Origin: Gonocerus acuteangulatus
Lineage: Eukaryota > Arthropoda > Insecta > Hemiptera > Coreidae
Direction: 5' to 3'
Assembly: GCA_946811695.1 (NCBI GenBank)
Contig: OX328123.1
Span: 121,671,118 to 121,735,117, forward strand
DNA: 64,000 bases
Shown here: in pieces, positions 21,186-31,720 of the stretch
Layout of the letters: each line of letters starts with the position of its first letter
Position numbering within the stretch: position 1 is the first letter of the stretch
Position numbers and translations under genes: made by a program
The notes under the pieces: generated by a model
Seen by the model: the letters and a program-made list of their open reading frames with translations, nothing else
Told to the model about the DNA's origin: nothing
The model's database searches: none

Positions 21186-21785
21186 CTCGACGGCTAACTA
21201 TCTAATCATCATGACAAAGTGATTGTTAGTTCATTTATTGAACTATCATTAATGAGCACCCTCAGTCCTTTAACCCATTCACTAAAAAATTTAATATTAT
21301 ATAAAGACAGAAATAGTTTACAATTTTTGGAATTCTCATTTCATTTGGCGCTGAGTAGCTATCGAGCCAAATGAATCTTAACTCAGTGACTTCCTACCTA
21401 CATTAACGTTGTTCATGGTAAGGATTCATGGCTAAGAAGCGAGCCGTAGTAGGTTAACTGTATTCCATTTTTTTTTCTTTTTAAAAGATGGCTGAGCCAC
21501 TGATTAGGTCAAGCATTCCCGGACGAGACGGGCAGTTTTCTAGAAGAAAGCGGAACATGTCCCGTTACTTACACTTCACAGCGGCCTTTCTCTACTTGCA
21601 ACCTGCAAACCTGTCTCCTGCTCCGTGTGCAATGTATCAGATGGAACGGTAGAGCAAGTGGAGTACCGCTTCCTTATGACTAATCTTGTTTTGCTGTTTA
21701 CCTAATAGTGTAAATAACGCTAGAACGTATTTTTCTGAGTTTAAGCTGTATTCTCAGCGCCAGTTTGTAAAGTACTTTTCATAAG
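21186..21785. other. Unassigned DNA
   Basis: No gene or repeat is recognised. Confidence 0.4.
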
Positions 21786-22147
21786 CATGATCCGATTTGA
21801 AGGCTTACAGTCAAAATGACAATCATTCAAGAGCGGATATTTAGAAAACTGAAGATATCTCGAAAAACCTGATTGAGCAGAACATGTAGCAAATTTAATC
21901 AGCTTTTACTTGTTGTAGAATGGTCATGTCGCAAGGACACATGGTTTCCGAGATATAAGCGAAACTCCGAAAAATGGGACCTTCTAAACCCCTCTCCTCA
22001 CCGGCTCAAAGGCTACGGTCGGGGACTTATGGATGGACTTACGGAGGGGATATGTTCACCTCCTAACTATCCCAAACAAAGTAACGAAGTCAACAATATT
22101 GTTCAACAAATTTCCATCTATAACTGTTCGTTGCCTGGACTCTTATA
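21786..22147. repeat. Repeat D, copy 1
   Basis: It shares two blocks with 30.6-31.2 kb. One, with AAGAGCGGATATTT and GATATCTCGAAAAAC, is in inverted orientation there. The other, with AAAGGCTACGG, ATGTTCACCTCCTA and TTCGTTGCCTGGACT, is in the same orientation. The open frame at 21873-22148 runs over the repeat and is not a gene. Confidence 0.6.
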
Positions 22148-24466
22148 GGAGAATTGTCTAGAGCCTTATGATGATGCGCCGTTTGTCTACAGTTTCAGCT
22201 CCATTGGATGAATTAACTTATTATGCAGTGACAAAGCCCGATAACGAAATAGGTAACGCGCCCGTGCGTACCCTATGGAAGAATCTGCCTCAGATCCCAG
22301 TCTGGCGAGAGTTATTCGCTTCTAAAAAATAAAGGTACGAAATTGTAGTTCGAGTTAAGGTATGATTAATTTTTCTGAAGTGTATTATCGCCTTACGGCA
22401 ATGCTTATGAAGGTTAAATGTTGTAGTTAGTAATAGACAATGTGATGAAGAGGGAATACCGAACATGTAGGTATGTAGTCCTCAAGCCTAGAAGCAAAAT
22501 ACATGATAATCATGTCGTGACAACCGGGCACCAGCCACTGATATGGTGTATTAGATATAGTGCCCTCAATGGCTGATGGTCCGCCAGGAAATGTGTGTCA
22601 GAGAGTCTGCCAGTTTATCTTTCCCCTCCCCATTCGTATGATAATTTAGCCCATTCCAGGCTTCCTTTTCATAAGCTTCAATCTTCACTGAGAATTCTAG
22701 CCAACACTATACTCCCTTCAGCACGCCACATACATTTTACCTCATAATTTACCATAATGTATTTCCCCATTAACGTCATGGTGGCGTCATACGACGAGAC
22801 GTCTCCAACAATTCGACTTAATAAAGGACGCAAATGATGTTTTCGAAAACAAGCTGCGTTAAAATTTAGTAAAACTCATTTGAGCAAGTAAATAGTTCCC
22901 CTATGTCTCCCAGGAGTATGGTAGCACTGCAAGAAAGGGAGATTTGGATCGAAGACCAGTGTTTACAACGGCGGTGGAAGAATGTCAGATCAACATGCAT
23001 GAATTACGCTAAGAATAATAAGTAAATAAATTTGCTTGGAGAACACAAAATAACGCCCGAAAATAAGTATACAAAAATATGTTTGCGATTGCATCTTATT
23101 CTGAAAAAATGCAATCATTCTAATGGAATTTGCATTAAATGAGCCACATAAATGTATTTGATTCTTTGCAGATCAATTGCAAATGACCAAGAAAAAAAGT
23201 AGTTTATTAAGAACCATACTCAAACCACTCCATGATTTCCCTCAAAATCATGGAGAAATAGACGTAAACCACCAAGATCGAGCCCACGGAGAAGGGATCT
23301 TCGTGCGCTTCCGGGGCGTAGTCTGTTCATCCATGTCTCTGATTGGTCGGTTCCAGTCTTGCTCGATCCTGATGGGTGGGTTCCATCTGGACCGTTTATT
23401 TGCTGATTTTCGTTCCTTTTTTTTTTTCTCGTGGTTGAATCGCTGGATGCCATAATTTGCTAAACTTGTGCCCATCTTTTGAGCCCTCAGGAAGCTAGCA
23501 GCATTAATAACGAAACAAATCCATTTTACTAACTCATTAACACCATATGTTTCCTGATTTTGGAACTTACCCCAAGGAAGTTGTACTTTAAGTTAAATAT
23601 ATTCTGTTTTTAATTTTACCAGTTTTTTTTTTTTTCATTTACACAGCCCTTTTGGCTAGTTCAGGGATCTAGACAATATAAAAAATGGTAGATAGATCAA
23701 ACAATTATTGAGCCTAAACATTTACTTCTATCATTCATCCATGCTCAATGGTCAACAATCACTCCTAAGATACAAACTTAAGTCCTTCCTTGGACCGTAA
23801 TGAAGACAGAAGCAATGAAACGATGTTAGTATAACCATTATAAGAATACCGCCAGTGGTAAAAGAAAAGGGCCGACCGAGACGTTTGTAATTGGGCTCGT
23901 CGGGGAAGAGTAAACCTCGACGAAAGGTTCGTTAAAAAGTTTCCTTACGGGTTGACAGAAGAGAAGGGGGTGGGCGAAGGAAGGGAGCTTTAATTCATCC
24001 GATAGAGATCTTTTTTAGAACGGGAGGGGTGCGCGTTCTTTAGGTCTTTTTATAACACGGAGCCAGGGGACACTCTAAATGTTGTCAAAACTAATTTCAA
24101 ACAACTTGTTCCTTTTTCCCCCCTTCCTGTCTCTACCAGTGCCCGTTCTGCCATTTAACAAGACAAGCCATTTAATTTATATTTTAAAATATGTAAAATC
24201 GCGAAGAATATCATTGAAAACATAATTATAAAGGAATTGATTGAGTGTGGCGTGTTTTCGTGCCAAAAACACAGAGACAAGTCTAGGTCCCTCTCTTCAA
24301 AGCTTCCAGGAACCCCATGAAGCAGTCATCCATAAAACCACTTCCTTAGTGGAGAGTGAAAGCAACCATCCTTTGGGCTATTATGAAAATAGTTCCTGGA
24401 TGAACAATTTAATTAATACGGCATCAACTAAATTAAATACCAAAAGTTAAAATCTGTTAGGCCCAG
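22148..24466. other. Unassigned DNA with a G+C-richer patch
   Basis: The segment 23255-23415 is G+C-richer than its surroundings. It has open frames on both strands, a GCTTCCGGGGCG block and an inverted CCAAT-type ATTGGTC. It could be a promoter or first exon, but I cannot decide the strand. The rest is unassigned. Confidence 0.3.
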
Positions 24467-24765
24467 CGCACATGGTGAGACTGTTTTGCAATTCCAGTTG
24501 CAAGCTAGTTGCACGCGCAACTGTTTTGTGACTTCGGCAATGTATTTCAATGGACAGGCGCACACGACGCAACTGGTTTTTGACGATTTCAAACTAGTCT
24601 GAAACCAATCACATGTTAAGGCCCACCTAACACGATGCAACTCCAGTTGCACGCCCAACTGTTTTGCGACCTCGGCAATGTATTTAAATGGGCAGGAACA
24701 CACGACGCAACTTGTTTTTCACTATCTCAAACCAGTCTAACACCAGTCACATGCAACTCTGGGCC
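24467..24765 (+). repeat. Tandem dimer of a roughly 150-bp repeat
   Basis: Two successive units (from about 24467 and 24617) share AGGCCCA, CCAGTTGCA, CAACTGTTTTG, CGGCAATGTATTT, CACACGACGCAACT and CCAGTCACATG-type blocks. The second-unit start TTAAGGCCCACC resembles the TTA plus GG ends of Harbinger-like MITEs, but I see no inverted partner. Confidence 0.6.
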
Positions 24766-24985
24766 CGCGATTGCAGTTTCGTTGTACGAGACTTTCGTCG
24801 GACAGCCATGCATTCTATCGATATTTGCGGTTGCTTAGTTACAAGAAGGTTGATTTATTACATATGTTTTTCAGCTATGTTATGTTGTGTTATGTAAATA
24901 AAGGCAGTTTTAAGTAAATTGTATTTAAGCCATATAGCCAATAACAACATGTGCGATCAAGAACTTAACGTGAAGCAATTCGTAA

Positions 24986-25014
24986 TGCGTGTGCGTGTGC
25001 GTGCGTGTGTGTGT

Positions 25015-25062
<48 letters not shown>
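24986..25062. repeat. (GT)n/(GC)n microsatellite
   Basis: Alternating purine-pyrimidine tract including a GCGCGCGCGCGC core, which is capable of Z-DNA. Open frames across it are artefacts. Confidence 0.9.
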
Positions 25063-25066
<4 letters not shown>

Positions 25067-25301
25067 GTGGCTTAAGAAGAGAAAATAAAGTCCTCTTATA
25101 AAATTTCTACGAATACAGACACAGACATAATAATGATTTTTATCTTGCAATAAAAAATTATTTTACTTACTATTATCATATTTTTTCAATTTTTATTATT
25201 TAACTGTGTAATTTTTCTTGTATATTTTATTTTCATCTATTTCTTTATTTTCTCATTTTTTTTTATTATTTTTTTGTATAAATTTTAAATTGTTTATTAT
25301 T

Positions 25302-25335
<34 letters not shown>

Positions 25336-26270
25336 AACCATTTATGTGAGCAAATCGCCTTGCTGTTGTGAAGCTCCGTAAATCAATAAATAAATAAATT
25401 CGTAATTTAAAAACGGATGTCAGTTTCGTTTTTAGCACATTTAAAAACCCCCTAAATTCAAATTTTGGGAATATTACAAAAAAAAAAAAGAAATTAATTT
25501 TAAATTTCCCTAAGGGGGGACCCTTAAAATTTTGTTAAAGATTCAACAATCCGGCCATATTTCAAAGAATATTTACCCGATTCAAACCAAACTTGGAGGG
25601 TCGATAAAGGCACTAATGTGAAACATTTGCCTCCAATCGGGGTGTTACTACGTATTCTGTGATCGACGTTATATGGAAAAAGGTTTACATTTTATTTTTA
25701 TTTTGAGAACCATTTTTTGCATAGTATGCTTTTCTCTTATCCTCCCAGAAAACGCTTCTTAATATATTACCACCAAGCAAAACCAGACTAGTTATGTATA
25801 TTTTGTTGTTGTTTCCCCCGTTTAATTAAATCCACACTTGTTTTTCTTTTTAGTGGTATGAATCATTTTTTCCAAACTATTTCCTCTTTTTCTTTTGTTG
25901 ATTAATTTATTTCTTTATTCATTTGCTTTCATATTCTTCATTTTTGTAAAATATGTATTTCTTTATATTTTACAATTTAATTATATTCTTATCCCACTCT
26001 GAATATTGTATCATCGTTGCTCCACCCTCTCTCATCCTCTTCTTACTCCAGTATTCCACAATCCCTCAGTAATCACTGTCTTATTTCTATTAATATCATT
26101 TATGTACATATGTACTTATGTATTATTATAATATTTGAATTCGTTTTTTTTTTTTTCTGTTTTTGTCCCTTCTCTTTAAGTATAACTATATTTTTATGTT
26201 AAATTTTTATATTTAAACACATGTATCTATTTGTTATTCTGATGGGACGAAGTCCAAGAATGAAGTATTT
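25063..26270. other. Unassigned, T-rich DNA
   Basis: Several long T runs (for example 25304-25332). No gene is recognised. Confidence 0.4.
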
Positions 26271-26337
26271 CTTTCATTCATTCATTTATTTTTTTCAGTC
26301 GTCCTGCTCCACTTTTGTGGACATTCATGATTTTAAA

Positions 26338-26387
<50 letters not shown>

Positions 26388-26847
26388 CCACACATAAAAT
26401 ATATGTGTATATTTTTTTCTTTACTCTTCCTCTATTCAAAACGTAACCAAAATTAAAATCTTGGTTTGCATTAATGTGGGACACATGGGTTGAAACTTTA
26501 CCCCATGTTGTTTTTTTTCTTTTGAACGGGTTTTTGTCTTCGTTGAAATCACTTTTTAATTTTTTTTAAATTGCATTTATTTGTAAAATTAGTATTATAG
26601 TAAAAGAAAATAAGAAACATTAAGTAGTGCGTTTCTAGAGGGAATCTTGACAAGGCCTGCGAGTCATTTTTCTACGACAGGTATGAGGTATGTACCCTTG
26701 CAACTGTGAGCTATTTGGGGTCGTAAATTATTTCATGAAAGGTCTAGCCAAAATTGAAACTCTTTCTATTTCAACCTTTTCAAATGACACTAGGAATAAG
26801 AACGGAACCGCGCTAAGACGATGCAGTTCCTGGGAGGCGGCCTTTTT
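26338..26847 (+). mobile_element. HINE-A 3' portion with (TA)n
   Basis: The (TA)n tract at 26338-26378 is followed by family sequence with a TTGAACGGGTTTTTGTC block and the TAAAATTAGTATTATAGTAA block. The 3' end GGAACCGCGCTAA (about 26804-26816), a weakened hairpin and GGCCTTTTTT follow. The 5' terminus is missing. Confidence 0.65.
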
Positions 26848-27097
26848 TAAATTTAATTTTAATTTTTGAGGCATACTATATTTGTAAAATTATTGTACGT
26901 ATAAATGCACTGATTTATTCTCTTGCAAGTAATTTTATTAAGCGTCGTTCTATATTCATTTTAAATGTTTATTATATTTTGTAATTTATAATCAATAATT
27001 ATTACCTTGATATTCATGTATTTGTCTATTATTAATTTTGTTATCCGTCACATCCAACAGTTATCTTGTGTAAATTATTTATTCTTTGCGCTTTTAG

Positions 27098-27251
27098 CGA
27101 TGTCAATGAGCGTAGAGAATAACTTAGCAGATTCGGGAGAGACGAGACGAGAGAGTCTGAGGACAAGGTTGGCCGTTCAGAGAAAGAGAATCGATAGAGC
27201 TAACTGCTACGATTTCGATTGTAGAGTTTTGAAAAGGTTTGTAGATGGCAG
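27098..27251 (+). CDS. Candidate host exon, product unknown
   Basis: A pyrimidine-rich tract ending CTTTTAG (27091-27097) looks like a 3' splice site, and GGCAG/GTGACT at 27251/27252 looks like a 5' splice site. The 154-bp interval is open from ATG at 27100. It encodes MSVENNLADSGE, then an Arg-rich stretch, then YDFDCRVLKRFVDG. It is rich in GAGACGAGACGAGAG-type purine blocks that often act as splicing enhancers, and it lies outside any repeat I recognise. I do not recognise the protein. The frame also opens upstream without the acceptor, so this remains a hypothesis. Confidence 0.35.
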
Positions 27252-27469
27252 GTGACTAGGTTTTAGGTTACTTTAGTAACCGTCAGGGGCTTCTAAACTG
27301 CAAACAACAGTATCTGTTATTTCTTGTCGTTCGCAGTAACTTACTAACGCTAATGGCGATTACTGCTAAAAAATAACAGATCTGCTAATAGCAAAACATC
27401 AAGAATATGGAAGTATAATATTAATATTACAATGAGTAGCTCATAAATAGCTTGTCTTTTAATTCATAA

Positions 27470-27819
27470 AAAAAAAAAAAAAAAAAAAAATCAGTCTCTT
27501 AACAGGCCAAGAGGGCCCTGAGAGGCAGATACTCTATAGGTATCTGATTCATGACCTTTCGACACACTATGGAGATAGTGTGGTCAGTACTATGCTCCGG
27601 CCGCCTGATTTTCCCCTTGCTTCTTCGACTGCTCAGGTCATTAGCACCAAAGTACCCATTAATTAAATATTTCAATGCTGGGTTGGCCAGGGAAGCCATC
27701 CCATGAACGTAGGCACCAGAAGATAAAAATCGCTAGTCCTTGCTCGGGATTTGAAGTCAGCTCCTCTAGCACATTAACATTAGTCCAGTGCTCTACCACT
27801 GAGCTAATAACCTCGCCTC
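27470..27819 (-). mobile_element. SINE2, tRNA-derived, with T-tailed 3' end
   Basis: Read on the minus strand, the 5' head is tRNA-like: TAGCTCAGTGGTAGAGC (A box) and a B-box-like GACTTCAAATCCC. The body runs to GGCCTGTTAAGAGACTGA, followed by a run of more than 20 T. The 14-bp duplication CTTTTAATTCATAA flanks it at 27456-27469 and 27820-27833, so the boundaries are firm. A T-tail on the sense strand is unusual for a SINE. Confidence 0.8.
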
Positions 27820-27896
27820 CTTTTAATTCATAAGGTCTTTATAATTAATAGGGAAATGCTAAATTTTTGTAATAAGGGTTAAAGCTGGCGAAGTAC

Positions 27897-27898
<2 letters not shown>

Positions 27899-27958
<60 letters not shown>
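27899..27958. repeat. (TA)n microsatellite
   Basis: An uninterrupted dinucleotide tract of about 60 bp. Confidence 0.95.
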
Positions 27959-27960
<2 letters not shown>

Positions 27961-28504
27961 AGGAAGGTAGAGGAAGAAGAGGAAAGAGTAATCATTCTTG
28001 GCCGCCCTGATAAATGAGAAAGGCTGGGGATATACCACAACGGAGAAAGCCCTTCCAAATCTCATTTCCCAACTTGAAATTACAGGAGCCCCTTTCAAAC
28101 ACTAAGCTTAATTACAATCTCCTGAAGAAAAAAAAAGTATCAGTATTCTGAGAGTATGCGACCACGTTTACATTTTCTCAAAAGCATCAGCAGTAATTGA
28201 AACTACACAAAGTAGATAATATAATACAATCTGAAAATTCCGTGAGAGTGCAATTTACTGAAAACCTCATTTCGTACGAAGTTTCGTGTAAATGAAGACT
28301 ATCGTAAATATGTTTATCGGGGGAGAGTAAGTTTAGTGGATGAAAATATTGATCGAATTCTCATTGACAATCATTAATATATTTAAAATTGTTGTACTAG
28401 ACATTCCGAGATGGTGAAATTTCACAAATTGCCAAATTATTGTAGAAAAACAATCAAAAAGTAATCACTTTGGGTACTTTTCTCCTATTGTCCCACCAGT
28501 AAGA

Positions 28505-28537
<33 letters not shown>

Positions 28538-28633
28538 TTTTGCTTTTATCAAATAATTTATTTGCATTTTAACGTCCATTTGATTTTGACACAGAATTAC
28601 AGGACCAATGATGATCTACTGTGAAAGTACATA

Positions 28634-29313
28634 TGAGGAGCTTGGTATCGAAGTTGGACAACTCCATTTTTTTCAGTTTTGAGATTTTAGTGGATTTTTA
28701 TGCTGCATTTGGTTTTACAAGTTTTCTGCATTAAAAACAGACCAAACTTAATAAAATAGCATGTATTTGATCTGTTCAGAATCAGAATATGGAAAATTCC
28801 ATTTAGTTCAGTTTCAAAAAATGATAACTCCTTCAGTAGCCAATGAGAAGCTTGCATTCATGCCATCTGCTCCCAACATGCACTGCAAATCCATCAGGCT
28901 GAATGCCAAGAACCTCGGAGAAAATTGGGAAGAAATAGATCGTTTACATTATTTTAAAACACCCTCATGCCTTAGAGTGTAGACGAAGAAAATATAAATT
29001 TATTGATAACGAGTTCATAATTGTTTGGTTTCAAAAAATTATAGATTACATTTAAAATGGTTCCCTTTGGCTTCAAAACAGACTACTCCATGACTTGGTT
29101 TCAAACATGGACAACTACACTTTTTGAAGTGTAATTACGGCCTTAATAATCATATTATTTTGTAGTGCGTTTGTAAAAATGTTTCTGGGGCCTAGAAGAA
29201 TGACATATAAAAAAATCACCTGATACTGACATCAATATAGTAGATATGGTTTTTTGCCTCTCCTGTAAAAAAAGCAAAAGTGGAGTTGTCCAACTTTGAT
29301 ACCAGGCTCCTCA
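28634..29313. mobile_element. Non-autonomous TIR element with TA duplication (Tc1/mariner-like)
   Basis: The left end TGAGGAGCTTGGTATC continues into AAGTTGGACAACTCCA, and the right end is its reverse complement, giving TIRs of about 33 bp. TA flanks both ends (28632-28633 and 29314-29315), consistent with Tc1/mariner. The 680-bp interior has no transposase. The open frame at 28761-28982 has no domain. Confidence 0.65.
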
Positions 29314-29315
29314 TA

Positions 29316-30195
29316 TAATGAGTATTTCTTCCATTTTTTATCAAAGAACTGCTTGAATAGTTTTTTTTTGCAGAATTTCTTCAATTATAATAAGTTCTTG
29401 ATTGAAACCCTATTCAATACTGGGACAAAAAAGAAATATCTAAGTCCATCTTGAAGGAACTGTGCCATCTTGTCATTTGTGTCTCCCTTTTTATTCCTTG
29501 AGTCATTTAGACACAAACTTGGAATACAAACGTTTAAAAGTGAAATCTGTTAACTCCTACAATATAATCGCAAAGGAAAGCAAGAATTAGTATGCCAAAT
29601 TGCACAGGAAACGGACAATACCCTAAGCGTTAAGACTAATAATATTTTATATTTCATGCAATAATATTTTATTTTATTTTATTCTGAGCTTCGCAACTTT
29701 AACAATTAGCTCATGATCAGGAAAATCTCTGTCCATTCAAGAAGGAAAAAAACAAAACAAGAACAACAAGAATTAAATAAGCCAGTAACATGCAATTAAA
29801 AACAGAGGCAAAGAGACCTATTAATATTATCGAAACGGTGTTCTTCTCTATAAAGGAAACAAGATGATGGAAAATGAAAACGCAAAGAAATGAATTTTAC
29901 GGATACAAGAGATGATAAAAAAAAATACACAATTACGGTATAAGGTTGCACTTGAAACGTCCAACGAGCTTCACATAAGCAATAGCGATTAGGAACAATA
30001 GAATCAGAGAGCCTTACACTATATAGACTATTGACCGGAAATGAAGAGGAATCAAAAGAAAATACAGTCAACTCAGAGCCGCCAATGAATGGATACAACT
30101 TCCTTATTACAATTAATCGGTAATTGACACCAGATCTTTAACGCAGAAAAACATTTCTGATGTTATTTAGTTCCATATTCAATTTATTCTAAAAA
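29316..30195. other. Unassigned DNA
   Basis: No gene is recognised. The minus-strand frame at 29796-30098 lacks any domain or splice support. Confidence 0.4.
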
Positions 30196-30560
30196 ACGTC
30201 CGACTCGCAGGAACTGCGTCATCTTAGCGCGTTTGTATTTATATCCCTAGCACAATTACTAAAGGAATAGAAAAATATAAAAAAAAAAAAAATCTCTTAG
30301 AGAATGAAGATTTAAGGGGCCACAACAGGAAACTGACAGTGTCATAAGCGAAATGACTCCCCCGTCTTCTCTACGTTCGCTCTCTGAAAACACAATTACC
30401 AATATATTTCAAATTTTCTTATCGTGTGTTATTAAAATACTAATTTTACAGACAAATGCAATTAAAAAATAAATAAATATGGTACAACTCTCAGGAACTG
30501 CATCATCTTTGCGCGTTTCTGTTCTGATCCCTAGGGTCATTTGAAAAGATGTGTGTGTGT
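30196..30560 (-). mobile_element. Two HINE-A 3' ends on the minus strand
   Basis: GTCCGACTCGCAGGAACTGCGTC and ATCTTAGCGCG at 30198-30230 form one 3' end. The block with AATACTAATTTTACAGACAAATGC (about 30435-30460) is family interior. A second, diverged 3' end (CTCTCAGGAACTGCATC, ATCTTTGCGCG) starts at about 30487, so two copies are joined. A GT/GC tract follows at 30550-30590. Confidence 0.65.
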
Positions 30561-30599
30561 GTGTGCGGGTGCGCGCGCACGCACACACACGCCTTTGTG

Positions 30600-31190
30600 C
30601 CCGGGGGGGGGGGGTTAGAAGGTCCCATTTTTTGGGTTTTCACTTATCTCTCGGAAACCCTGCGTCCTAGCGACATGACTATTCTATAACAAATGAAAGC
30701 TGATCAAATGTCCTACAAGTTCTATTCAATAACGTTTTTCGAGATATCTTTAGTTTTCGAAATATCCGCTCTTGAAAGTCTGTCATTTTGGGGAAAAACA
30801 CTTTTGCCGCATATGGTTTCCCGGTTTTGACCCGATATCTCTTCAACGATGAACCCAAAAAATAAATAACGGTTATAGGGTTGTAGAGTATTGCATTCCC
30901 TTCAATATTATATATTACTTTGCTATTTTATGTATTTTCCTTCAAACGTAATAATAATTTCAGTTTTCATCGTGAAATCTGAAATTTAGCGACTAATAGT
31001 CCAGGCAACTAAGAGTTATAGATGGAACTGTATGGAACACAATTTTTGACTTTGTTTAAAGGCTACGGGCGAGGACTTTCAATATGTTCACCTCCTATCC
31101 AGCCCAAACAAAGTTACGAAGTCAAAAATTGTGTTCCAAACATTTCCACCTATAGCTGTTTTAAGCATTCGTTGCCTGGACTGATGAGGT
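30600..31190. repeat. Repeat D, copy 2, ending in a small fold-back unit
   Basis: It shares blocks with 21786-22147. The terminal part (about 31000-31183) starts AGTCCAGGCAAC and ends with its complement GTTGCCTGGACT. Both arms contain GGAACACAATTTTTGACTT, giving a hairpin-like MITE of about 185 bp. No clear target duplication is visible. Confidence 0.55.
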
Positions 31191-31501
31191 AAATTTCATA
31201 AACGGGATTTCTTCCTATTGAGCTAAAATTGTTAAAATGGAAATACTTGTTTACATACTAGTAATTTTTATTATAATTGCCCTACTGGTTACACATGTTT
31301 CTGTTGCCCCTTAAGGGACACTAAGTCTAGCTAACTAAGTTTACAGCCTACCTACAGTCAGGAGAATTGTCTGCTAGAAGAGGTGTACCCAAACTGATAT
31401 CATTTACAACAGTTATGGGCAACCTTGGACACGTTATGCGCAATACTTTAGTGTGCAAATACGTTCCCTGCCGCGGATATGGTTCAAAATAAAATAACAT
31501 C

Positions 31502-31562
<61 letters not shown>

Positions 31563-31720
31563 ATATATCTCCTTTATTGATATTTACAATCTGTACAAAT
31601 ATGTACAATAAGTAAATTTGAACTAACAATGGCAACACACTGGATGAGATGAGGGGAGAAGGCAGACATTACTGCTACTCCCAATAAAATTGGTTGAACT
31701 ATGTACACTATTTACAATAT

